Shown in pieces: positions 51,101-59,656 of a DNA stretch of 64,000 nt. Source of the stretch: Membranipora membranacea (taxonomy: Eukaryota; Bryozoa; Gymnolaemata; Cheilostomatida; Membraniporidae); the NCBI GenBank assembly GCA_914767715.1, contig OU612068.1:16494001-16558000 (forward strand), in the 5' to 3' direction. Every line of letters begins with the position of its first letter. Positions within the stretch are counted from its first letter, which is position 1. The notes beneath the pieces are model-generated. The model did no database searches, was not told the origin of the DNA, and saw nothing but the letters and a program-made list of their open reading frames with translations. A program made the position numbers and the translations under genes.

Positions 51101-54100
51101 GTCTCTGAGACCTCTGAGGCTGTTGAGACTGCTGATTGGGTGGTGCCTGGTTTGGATATTGGGGCGGGCCAAGGGGCGGAGCTGTGAAATTTGACAGGGG
51201 ATCGTGAGTACCATAGTAATTATAGGCATTGTCTGCAGGTGTCTGATAGTGTTGCTGAGGTGGAGGACCACCATAGGGCTGTCCATACCTGTAAAAAACA
51301 CACCATAATGAAAAATGAAAAAGGGTTTAGCGGTTTGAGATCCAAACATTGATTCTTCTACTATCCATTGTGTCTCAATTCAAAGAAGTTGACTTATTTT
51401 TACAGATGAACAAAATGCGAAGTCTACATTTTGATTATGAAACGAATGAAGGAAGCTGTTATTAGAACAGGCGTTTGTAACTACAGTACATACCCCGCTG
51501 ATGTAGATGGTTGTTGTTGGTTTAAGAAAGAAGGAGCATATAACCCTGTGAATCCGTTCTCCAGTAGTCCAGGACCTAAACCTAGTCGTGTAGCATTCCC
51601 TCTCGGAGAGGTGTCAACGAGGTCCCGTCTCTCGTTAAGTATTGAAGCTAAGGGTCGCCTGTCATCGAGTATAGGGCCATCTCTGAAGAAATGAAAATGT
51701 TGATAAATGTTGCACTAGAAGTTCAATCCCACTCAGCTCCAATGGTGAGGCATACTAGGGAAATTTAAAAAAAATAATAAAGGTAATGGGAAACACTAGA
51801 ACAAATAGCTGACAATAAGAAAGACCGGTTGATTGTGCGCGAAATAAGATTACTATGTGACAAGCAGTAGGTGAGGTAGATCTGACATTATAACACAAAT
51901 TGATCAATGAGAAAGATGTACCTGTAGTTAGGTCTAGGTGGTTGGTAAGGTTGCTGATAGTCTGAGTATTGTTGCTGGTATTGCGGGTTTTGTTGAGGTG
52001 CCCGTTGCCCAATGGGTTGTGTGGGAATATCATTCTCCCTTCCCCCGAAACCACCAACACCCCTACGACCGCTATAAATCATGCAAATGATGCAAAGCGA
52101 AATTATATTCTGCTTGCAGCATCAAGCAAAATCTACATCACAGTAACGAGCAGTGATCATACAGTTCAGAATCAAAGCAATGTGATTGTGATTACCAAAC
52201 ATTACATCCAGAAAAGTGTTGAAATTATACAGCTACAACATTGAAGAGGCTGGCAAGAAGTGGAAATCATTGGAAATTAAATTTGATAGAAACGGCAAAG
52301 ATTTACAGAAGGAATAAATATTGTGCTCACACCATAAAATAAAAATACCCAAGTGGCTGCCTTTTGATGAGTGACAACCATAGAGTTATTCTATACTCTA
52401 TATAGTATATCATAACTCTATGGTGACAACACTGTTGGGGTTGCCAATATGTTTTGCGCTTTTATTGAGTATATAAAAATCACAATTTTTTTACGATTTT
52501 TATAGCGAGCTAGTCAATTAGCTGGATGCTTCCATATAAAGTGACTTACTGTCTGGTTGGATTGCTATTTATCTGCTGTTCCAGCTCTATACGATACTGT
52601 TCCTTTTTTCGTCTGGCGGCACTGGTGGTCTGACTTTGACCGATAGCTAGCCCAGTCATTTCCCCCTCCTTAGGGGGCACCGACCTAGACCTCTCATATG
52701 GATCGTTGTATGCTGCCGGCTTAGGTTCAGGGTCCCTATAGAATGATCGGCTTCGTCCCTGTGTACTGTAATCCTATATAACATTAACAACGCGAGGTAA
52801 CTTAAAAACCCTTGTATAAGTTAAACTTCCTGTCCATTTCAACGCAACAAAATGTTTGAATATTTTAGCATGTGACAACTTTTTAGCCAACAGTACCTCT
52901 TACATAATATTCAAAGCCATTGAATTTTATAACACAGATATTATAGTGGTATGACGGCGATAAAAATCACTCCACTCCTGAAATTAAAAGACATCCCTTT
53001 TTAAAGTCCCTCATGATTTGTCCTACATGCTCCCAAAATGAGACTCAATGGTTTTGAGGGTCATTTTGAGACATGGATAGTACATTATGGTTAGTTTAGT
53101 ACATCCACGACTCACAACATCTTACCATAAATGGATTTCTCTATAAATGTGAACAACTAAAGCTTAAGAAAAGGTTGAGCTTAGGGTGCAATATTAGCGA
53201 AAATATACACTGTACTGAAAATTGAGAAAATTGTTGCAATTGTTACATTTGAAGCCAATGTTGCATGTGCTCTTATAGAAAAAGGTTCATTTTAAAGCAA
53301 TGTCCAACAAAGACCAGCTCAAAGATACCAGGGAGTCTGATGATAAGATACAAATAGCTTTAAAGTCCAGGCTATCCTGTCAAGGACAGTAGTGGGTCTT
53401 TATCATCAACTGGGCGATTGAGAATAGAGAACCACTACTGCCCTTAAAAATCAGCCTATGCTTTAAATGCTAGACAAGGAATACCAGTGCTGCCAACTAT
53501 AATAAGATAGATCGCTAGACAATAACTATTAAGAAGTAGTATTAACTGAAGTAAAAATGATACAATATTCACTGGAAAATCTGTTACCTCTCTTGGCGTT
53601 GGCAAATCTGACACGCCAAACTTCTTCTTAATTTTTTTGAGCTTCAATTATACAGATTTATTCGAAGATTAATAAAACAGTAAAACTTTCTATGAAATTG
53701 AACTTCATGTAACCAACAGTAACCGAACAAGTGTTACCCTTGAGAAATTTTGATAGTTTGGGTGATATTGTTGGTTCACACTGGTTGATTTAGGATCACC
53801 ATGGATGTCACAATCGTGGTTTAGTATTGTGTGACAGCCACAATGGTTGCAGTGATCTTCCTCAGGGAAAGAGCAGGGGAATGAAGATCTGTAAAGTGTA
53901 TGGATAAAAGCTAGAGCGATCCAATTACAATCTCCGTAACAGTCATTCTGATTTTTTCATGGGGACTGTTGGTCATCCTTTGTTATGGGCGGAAAATTGA
54001 AATAATGAGACCCTTGTGACCTGCAACTGACCAGCTCAATGATACATTATTCAATTTAAAAAAAAAACATCTCTAGTCAGTTTATGACACCGTGTTTTAC

Positions 54101-57100
54101 TTAACATAACAGCATATGATACATTTTTTATTTATCTCACTGTCGCGATTCCATGAAGTAACGAAGAATGACAACGCAACCTGTATGTGGTAAGCAAACC
54201 AACTACTATAATATACATTACATATTATATAATAATCATGATATATAATATATATATTAATGATTTTTACTTACAAAGTCATATATATCAGGTTGACTAT
54301 CACCGCCAGCCCTCTCATTCGCAAATTTCACTTTTCTGGAACATTAAACAGTAACAGTGAGTCAAAATCACAGAAACTCCTAACAGGAAACAAAACGCCA
54401 ACAATCAACTTGGTAACAAAATGGATAACAAACGACACTACCATAAATATAACATCCTGCAATGTGCTAAACTATGACAATGTAAGGAGATCGTTGTTGT
54501 GCCTGGAATAAAAAGATATTGACAAGAAATCTTACCTTCGTTCGTACTGCCTGTCTAACTCATCGTATCTTCGGTCATCCTAAAATTAAAATATTTAAGT
54601 TTGTTCTAAACTTCACTATCACCGATAAACATTTTCATTGTTACTCATGAGATGATGCAAATCAAAATAGAAACATGAGTTGCGAAATGGTAGCTGGTCA
54701 ACAACAATATAAATTTATAGAGAAGTTAACATATTCAAACTTAGATGTTTCATTGGCGTAAGCCACCGGTTAGCTATAAAACTTTTGATTTTGACACATT
54801 TGTTTTTGGTTACATGCATGGATTGTAGCTTTTAGCCTGGCTGGGACCAATAAGCAATTTTCAGTCAGGGACAGAAGAAGCCTTTCGTGACATGCATCCC
54901 TCTCCCACCAACAAAGCCATCAACAAGAGATACTCACATTCCTGGCTGGCGGTGCATAATCTCTTCTTTGGTCCCTCGAAGTCTCCGGATCATTCGATCT
55001 TCTGTATGATTGTTCCTGCCTACGCTTCTCATCCAATAACTGTTCATAGGTTGGGGTAGCCCAGCCTCGGCGAGGGGTCTGCTGATCGGGAGGGGCGTGC
55101 TGGCGCCGAGACGCCTGCTGAGGTGGAGCATACCTGGAGGGCTGAGGCTACAAATATATCAATAAATATATAATGAGCTGCAATCTGGTATAACACAGAG
55201 AATGGATAATCGAACTTGATTTTAAGAATGTTGAGACCACAGCTAAGCGATAGACAGAACTAAAGAGCACTAAGATTAGGTTGCTACAAATATAGGCAGT
55301 TAACTTGTGTAAAAAGTGAATTTGAGAATTAAAATCCAAACAAATGGCTAGAGATTATTTAGTAAAGTTGCTTGCACCATGCCAATCCACAATAGATCTT
55401 TGACAAAGACAACGTGCTTCTGTGATCAAGCTAAATGTTCACTATGGATACTCATTTACAAGTTACGTATGCGGGTAGCCATGGCAGGCTGTTGTTTGCT
55501 GTTATTCTAGATAGAGACCATTGATGCCAATCATCTTTTTTTTGTGATTTGACAAGCCATAGAGTTGTTCATGTTGGGTATTTTTCGCTTTCTAAAGGTT
55601 TTCCACATGGCTTTCTTGATACTAACAACCAGCCTGTTCGGGGCGTGGTTAGGGTTTCTCCATCACTTTCCCCTCAATCAGAAACTACAATCTTATATGG
55701 GTTTTAGAGCCAGCCTTTCACATCTAATTTTATCTAACTAGTGAATCAGATGCTAATTGTAAGCATGGTAGGTTCTAAATCTGTAACATGTAGGTTAGGT
55801 AACATGCAATGTAGATAGGTAGATTGCCTGAACAAGAATTAACAAAGCTCTACATTACACAGTAAGTAAGTAGCACCGTAAGTCACAAAATTTACCGGTG
55901 GCAGCGAAACTTTGAGAGTACGATCATATTCCGTACGTCCCTGTACACAATAAACACAACGTCAAAAGTGAGATTGGAAAAGGTCTGAGAAATATAGCTA
56001 CAATAGCTGGTGACTATTACACAAATCTACGTATTCCGATTATGTTACTTTCAGCTTCTAAACATTGACCAGGGGATGTGAAAGTAAAAATATGCAAGAG
56101 TTTAGTTGAGCTATTTTCGGGTTGACCTGACCTAACACTAGCTGGTACAAATTATCATCAGCTGAGGTGGGAGTTTATATAATGTATTGGGTTTTTGTGA
56201 AGTCGTCTAGCCATAAATTTCAGCCTGCGCTATATGGCAAACTCCTACCCTAACAAATACTAATCTAGGCTACGGTATGTGATATATTCATGGGACTCCC
56301 CTTCCCATCCTAAGTGCTGGGGTTTCTCAGTCATTTCAAAATTTACCTGTGGAGCCGGTTGGGACGGAAGACCTTTTTTATCTGCGAATCGTCTCGAGGT
56401 TTTCTCCTCTTGCTGCCGGAGGAATTCGTTATACTCAGCGTTACGCAATTTCACTTTACTCTGTTCGGCGGACGGATGATCTCTCAGACCAGGTAGGCTA
56501 GGATCGTTAGCACTTGGCTGTCTCCCAGTATTCCGAAACTGTTTCTAAATCAACAATAATAATGCCGATTATGCGTTTGCAAAAATAATTGGGCCAAAAT
56601 GGACGACATGTCAGAGTCATACTATAAACTGCAGGAGCGATTTATTATTTTCTGAGCCAACTGATTGTTGATGTTAGTTTAGAGCGTCCTTTTAAGACAG
56701 TGATTGCACAGCATGGTTAGTTAAGTACATCCAGGACTGACAAAACCTTACCCTCAATGCATTTTTTTTCTATAAACATGTACAACCAAAGCTTAATCCT
56801 TCCATATGAGTAACTGCGAACCACACTTTCTTTCACCGGACAACATGCACATTGGAAATCACATCGAAAAGGATGATGTGATCAAGTAGCCCTGTCATAT
56901 GGTTACCTTTTTCGTTCTAGTGGCCGGGTGACAAGGCTAGGGATCAAGTAGTGTCACAATCCCAACATTGATATTCTCACTACTGATATTTACTGTAACT
57001 TATGGATCAGTATTTCTTTCCACACTTACATCAGTTTGTTGTTGATTGTACTCGTTTTTTCTCTCATCATCCAGTACCTTCCTTCTAGATTCGTACTGGC

Positions 57101-59560
57101 CAAGCTTCGAGAACATTCCACCCTCGTCATCGTTGTTGTTATTCTGCGGAGCAGGGCGATTTCTCTGTGTAGGAGGAGGGTTACTTGTGGAGGTTGATGC
57201 TGCATTCGGCTGAGATAGAAATAAGATAAGATAATATTTTATTGGTTGCTTTCATCAAGGATGGAGTAAAATTAAGTGACTGATGGTGGCTCATTTAAAA
57301 ATCGAATACTAGTTGGTATAAAACTATCATGGTATCTATTGTTCTAGTTTTGGCACTGATAAAGGATTGTCTACCGCGAATATAACAATGGTTAAGAATA
57401 ATGATTCTGATCATTTAAAAAGTTCCCAGCAGTTTTCACTACTCTTTGGCGGATGATACACTTGATATTACAGTTAAAGCTGGCACGTTAAAAATAAAGA
57501 GGACAGGCAGTCAAATTACATGGTAGATGTGAAAAAGAATTGATCAGAGCTGGTGATATCAACTTTCTAAATATGACCTAATGATTTTCGAGTTAATCCC
57601 ATTAACATAACAACAGCACCCAAGTTTGAATTTATCCTTCCCCATGTTATGTTCATACCGCACTACTGTCAAATTGTGCATAAGCTTGCAATAGCGATGC
57701 CAGAGCATGCCTGTAATTGTGCAGCAACACGGTGAGTGGAAACTATGAATTAACAACGGTAGAACTATTAACGAACACGTAAATATAGCAGACCTGGAGT
57801 CAGGCATGATTTTATAATAAACAATTACGAAATCAAGAAAATGTTGTGACATAAATACATAATGTTTTTTTTATGTCACGGCATTATCATGATGTCTTGT
57901 TTATATATTATAATTACCCTAATATAACTAAATATTGGTTATATATTATGAAATTGAAATGAATAATGTGGTATAACCTACATTGCCTCTATGTTGATTA
58001 TATTCTTGATGTCTTTCCGATTCCAATGCTTTTCTCTTTGCTTCGTAATTTCCCAAATTAGCAAACATCCCGCCGTTCTGCTCATCCGGCCTGCTCGATG
58101 GTCCAGCCTGACAAAAGTGAAAATATATCCAAATGTACCTAATGATGGATGCCTAAGGATGGAGACTGAGATAAAATCAGGAAAGATAGCATCAAGCCTA
58201 TGTGTCATGATGACTAATTAAAAAATAGACCTATATACAGATATATATAGGCCTATACATAAAATATAGGTCTATTTCCTGTAATAGTCATCATGACACG
58301 ACAGAGTCGACATGCTGCCAATCCTTACTGGTCAGAAATAATATAAACTGCAGGAGCGATGAATTATTTATTCTCTGAGCTAACTGATTGTTGATATTAG
58401 TTTTGAGCATCATGGTTAGTCAAGTACAAGATCTTACCTTCATTTTATTTTTCTATAATATGTACAACTAAAGCTTAATCTTCCATATAAGTAACTGAAA
58501 ACCAAACTGTTTCTGATGAATTAACTTGTTATCCTGTTGAGGGCGGGGGGGGGGGGGATTTCTATGTGAAGGAGGGTTATTTTATTATTGCTGCTGCCTA
58601 TTCGTGCCCGGCAGACAGACGCTGCAGTGGATGATTACCAATGAAAATCAAATGCCAAGTCTTATCGTACTAAACACTTCTGTAGCAGGACAGAAAGAAC
58701 TAGCCCATGCACCTTGACTTAAAAGTTATAATGATCACCACATACTCCACAGGCTAGCTCCATCATTTGAAGAGAATATTGGGACCTCACCTGTTTGTTT
58801 TCTGTAAATTCCTGTAAGTCTCTCCGCCTCTCATCATCATACTTCTTTCTTTTCTGATCATATTGACCAAATTGAAGCGAAGAAGGGAACTGTTCCTGTG
58901 AGCCCTGATTTACGTCAGTGGGAGGGTCCCACTGTCGCCGCTGCTGTTTTGGCTGTGCGCCATTTTGTTGGCCATATATCTGTAAAAATGTGAAGAGTAG
59001 ACAGTTTCTGTCATGCTTGCATGCAGTGCATCAGTTGCTTCTTGTAGCAAATTCATTGATTTCTGACTTAGTTCAAAATTACAACACGATTAGATAACAT
59101 GATAATATTTAATGTTATGTCATGAAGGTGCAAAATTTCAAGCCTAGAGTGATTCAGCTGTAGCCTTGTCATGCGGCCACGGGTTTTGGTTTGTTCGGTC
59201 ATAAACCCAACCAAAAGAACCGAAACCCTTGGCCGCGTGACGAGGGTAATTCGGCTGAGCTAGCAGCTACTAGCCGGTTGTGGTTGAGGTTGATTCAATT
59301 GGGCTGATGCTGCTTTCAAGTCTTGACCAGGTAGAACCCGATTGACATGTTCAAAAGGCCTGAAGCAGCGACTGATAGCGGAAAGCGCAATTATTGATGG
59401 TCACTCCGAATGAGGATTTATCCCCATAATGCAGGATATAAACACTCACATTCCTGTTTTCTTGATCGTTACTAGGACCAGGCTGGAGAGTTGCTTTCTC
59501 CTGTGCAAGCTTCTGCTTCTGAAGTTTTATGAAATTTTCAATATCATTCTCTGTGCCCAT
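34671..59560 (-). CDS. CSPP1: Centrosome and spindle pole associated protein 1 (36 exons)
   Basis: Coiled-coil protein of centrosomes, spindle poles and the ciliary axoneme; human CSPP1 loss causes Joubert syndrome. Exons: 59560-59450, 58979-58791, 58107-57982, 57209-57030, 56544-56347, 55940-55896, 55147-54938, 54579-54536, 54335-54275, 53641-53588, 52773-52550, 52071-51922, 51682-51494, 51288-50940, 50527-50380, 50043-49808, 49539-49486, 49083-48934, 48023-47775, 47468-47217, 46986-46915, 46361-46244, 44949-44861, 44452-44426, 44166-44134, 43644-43604, 43445-43345, 42954-42856, 42477-42403, 41916-41818, 40378-40328, 37573-37470, 36923-36816, 36244-36176, 35954-35910, 34877-34671. Phases agree throughout, giving 1,518 residues against roughly 1,250 in human. 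Family marks: N-terminal IENFIKLQKQKLAQEKATL, repeated (L/F)G-x-YxxKRK...ER motifs, YQNELKRQMEEKNR, GNGIFGEPK, Glu/Lys/Arg coiled coils, VLNQLAHMRQQLHQERQRVE, SLLQSDSAFI and DPDDIIDRF. Weakest choices are exons 24, 29 and 33 (donor GTCTAT) and the 3' terminus. Confidence 0.88.
35711..35789. repeat. Imperfect palindrome in CSPP1 intron
   Basis: GGCTTTGTCACGCTGTC..AACTGGTGTTT pairs with AAACACCAGT..GACTGCATGACAAAGCT; the right arm contains a doubled GACTGCAT. Confidence 0.7.
37682..37852. mobile_element. Foldback MITE in CSPP1 intron
   Basis: Left arm TTTAAGCGCTCAAACGGTT, GGCATTTCAGTATCAACCTC; right arm GAGG-type complement with GTGGTTGATAATGAAATGC and ACCGTTTAAGCGCTTAAGCT. Arms about 75 bp, imperfect, with a small centre. 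Confidence 0.75.
38262..38540. mobile_element. Possible MITE with CACAGAGTAAGGATATAT ends
   Basis: Left end CACAGAGTAAGGATATAT (38274-38291, partly doubled) and right end GTAAGGATATATCCTTACTC (38506-38525) followed by TGTGATA. The same palindromic motif appears alone at 23230-23261 and 49294-49327. Confidence 0.5.
40797..40893. repeat. Palindrome, GGCAAACTGGATC family
   Basis: AGTTTGATCCAATTTGCCCG and AGGCAAACTGGATCATACCT in inverted orientation; same family as 19757-20000, 48162-48267 and the half copy at 61853. A second inverted pair CCTAGATCAAG / CTTGATCTAGG flanks 41019-41071. Confidence 0.75.
41818..41916 (-). CDS. CSPP1: CSPP1 exon 30 (B' copy)
   Basis: Copy of exon 28: SNRKLYPLEPSSCEALKQMH and SPAPPTK. 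Same length (99 nt), same phase, same acceptor (ATATTTCAG) and donor (CGTAAAT). Open reading frame retained despite many substitutions, with the core SCEAL-x-QMHSPAPP unchanged, which suggests it is used. Confidence 0.65.
42403..42477 (-). CDS. CSPP1: CSPP1 exon 29 (A' copy, acceptor rebuilt)
   Basis: Diverged copy of exon 27 (KKPVSTCKTKQDPEDGEDQL). The original acceptor and the RDLDV start are gone. An internal AAATAG acceptor gives a shorter 75-nt exon that keeps phase 1 on both sides. It may be skipped or be a pseudo-exon; skipping both primed copies also keeps the frame. Confidence 0.5.
42856..42954 (-). CDS. CSPP1: CSPP1 exon 28 (B copy of duplicated pair)
   Basis: 99-nt exon entered and left in phase 1, encoding SRRQLSPLDGASCEALIQMH and SPAPPKK. 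Acceptor ATATTTCAG, donor CGTAAAT. Its paralogue at 41916-41818 has the same length and phase. Confidence 0.72.
43345..43445 (-). CDS. CSPP1: CSPP1 exon 27 (A copy of duplicated pair)
   Basis: Encodes PRDLDVFEIARNRKPVSARR and TKQDPNSEDPLHL; DVFEIAR corresponds to the DVFDMAR-like motif of CSPP1. Acceptor TTGTCCAG, donor GGTAAG. A diverged copy lies at 42477-42403. Confidence 0.83.
43604..46361 (-). CDS. CSPP1: CSPP1 exons 22-26: conserved helix and micro-exons
   Basis: Exon 22 (46361-46244) is Pro/Arg/Gln-rich with a doubled QRPESR. Exon 23 (44949-44861) carries the conserved helix AEVLNQLAHMRQQLHQERQR. Then come three very small exons: 44452-44426 (27 nt), 44166-44134 (33 nt, IVRFDHKKDPK) and 43644-43604 (41 nt, LDVDIYDARSEQI). 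Each has acceptable splice sites and keeps the phase; the 27-nt exon is the least certain. The intron at 44950-46243 contains a tRNA-derived repeat. Confidence 0.7.
45780..45960 (+). repeat. tRNA-derived SINE-like repeat
   Basis: A-box-like ATAGCGCAATCGGTTAGCAT and B-box-like GCGGGTTCGTATCCC about 60 bp apart, then a non-tRNA body and a T-rich stretch near 45950. A second A-box-like segment (GTGGCGATGGTGTAGTGGAC) lies just upstream near 45691. Boundaries uncertain; no target-site duplication identified. Confidence 0.55.
46915..48023 (-). CDS. CSPP1: CSPP1 exons 19-21: coiled coil and SPPIPTHRYK repeat array
   Basis: Exon 19 (48023-47775) is a Lys/Glu/Arg coiled coil ending NRGGSPPIPTLRSKTQPPSS. 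Exon 20 (47468-47217) begins with the same kind of sequence (NRGVSPPIPTHRYKSQPPSS) and contains five tandem 15-residue units, consensus SPPIPTHRYKTEPPS. Exon 21 (46986-46915) has a degenerate unit, SPPLPAQRAK. Exons 19 and 20 end alike (PSSI before GTAAGTG) and their downstream introns are similar, so exon 20 looks like a duplicated exon-19 end that then expanded. The basic, Pro-rich repeats could bind microtubules or SH3-type partners; this is inference. Confidence 0.88.
47223..47447 (-). repeat. 45-bp coding minisatellite in CSPP1 exon 20
   Basis: Five 45-bp units in frame, each encoding 15 residues (consensus SPPIPTHRYKTEPPS). The middle units are almost identical at the DNA level, so the array is recent or homogenised. 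Confidence 0.95.
48162..48267. repeat. Palindrome, GGCAAACTGGATC family
   Basis: CTAGTCCAAGCTTGTTCCAG TTTGCCTG pairs with TAGGCAAACTGGATCAAACC TAG; the centre contains GCCCCTTACTG..CAGTGAAAGGGGAGC. Preceded by a poly-G tract at 48131-48149. Confidence 0.8.
48934..51682 (-). CDS. CSPP1: CSPP1 exons 13-18: Gln/Pro-rich centre and coiled coils
   Basis: Exon 13 contains LASILNERRDLVDTSPRGN. Exon 14, the longest (349 nt), is Gln/Pro/Gly-rich and ends MSYQNELKRQ. Exon 15 continues MEEKNRMAQAKKAEQEAYDR, then NPFGRGGAGAP. Exon 16 is Ala/Gly/Pro-rich and ends GGNGIFGEPK; NPFGRGGxGAP and FGEP are CSPP1 landmarks. Exons 17-18 return to coiled coil (DRYKEDLRLQ, then an almost pure Lys/Glu/Arg/Ala helix). 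Confidence 0.88.
51922..55940 (-). CDS. CSPP1: CSPP1 exons 6-12: charged linker region
   Basis: Seven exons, four of them under 65 nt (45, 44, 61 and 54 nt). Landmarks are TPTYEQLLDEKRRQEQSYRR (exon 7), RRYDELDRQYERR (exons 8-9), KKIKKKFGVSDLPTPRE (exon 10) and RRKKEQYRIELEQQINSN (exon 11), the last resembling the (K/E)YRxELxxQI motif of CSPP1. Exon 12 is Gln/Tyr/Pro-rich. The acceptor of exon 10 (TTGAAG) has a poor pyrimidine tract. Confidence 0.8.
52379..52424. repeat. Short palindrome in CSPP1 intron
   Basis: CCATAGAGTTATTCTATACT and inverted complement ATAACTCTATGG around an AT-rich centre. Confidence 0.75.
56347..59560 (-). CDS. CSPP1: CSPP1 exons 1-5: N-terminus and basic LGxY repeats
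   Basis: Exon 1 starts MGTENDIENFIKLQKQKLAQ, like DEFIEEQKARLAEDKAEL of human CSPP1. Exons 2, 3 and 4 each carry one repeat: FGQYDQKRKKYDDERRRDL, LGNYEAKRKALESERHQEY and LGQYESRRKVLDDERKNEY. Exon 5 has a looser copy (SKVKLRNAEYNEFLRQQEEK). Between repeats the sequence is Asn/Gln/Pro-rich. The one-repeat-per-exon layout and shared intron sequence point to growth by tandem duplication. The start codon follows an in-frame TAA 15 codons upstream. Confidence 0.87.
58202..58299. repeat. Foldback element in CSPP1 intron
   Basis: GTGTCATGATGACTA and AAATAGACCTATA on the left match TATAGGTCTATTT and TAGTCATCATGACAC on the right; small TA-rich centre. Confidence 0.8.
58330..58615 (-). pseudogene. Relic copy of CSPP1 exon 4 and its downstream intron
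   Basis: 58540-58612 resembles the 5' half of exon 4 (57140-57215): GGGCG..GGATTTCT-TGTG-AGGAGGGTTA and TTG-TGCTGCAT/CTATTCG. 58330-58510 resembles the intron after exon 4 (56618-56810): AAACTGCAGGAGCGAT, AACTGATTGTTGAT, CATGGTTAGT, ACAACTAAAGCTTAAT. The exon frame is destroyed by a poly-G tract and deletions, so this is a decayed duplicate. Confidence 0.7.
59162..59252. repeat. Palindrome, TAGCCTTGTCATGCGGCCAC family
   Basis: TAGCCTTGTCATGCGGCCAC GGGTTTTGGTTTGTTCGGT pairs with ACCGAAACCCTTGGCCGCGTGACGAGGGTA. Longest member of the family in the window. Confidence 0.8.
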
Positions 59561-59656
59561 AGTTCTTCTCTCATCACCAAGTTGATAACAATATTACCCT
59601 CCTGCTCCGTAGTTGTAGTAATTAGTAGTATTAGTATAGTATTGATGTAGTATTGG
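59561..59656 (-). other. CSPP1 5' leader (part of a spliced exon) with short open frame
   Basis: A good acceptor (TTTGTTTGCAG) precedes 59656, so an untranslated exon probably lies further upstream. Read in the frame of the CSPP1 start, this leader encodes a Tyr/Asn/Thr-rich peptide (HQYYTNTTNYYNYGAGG) ended by TAA 15 codons before the ATG. No Met is seen within it. Confidence 0.45.
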
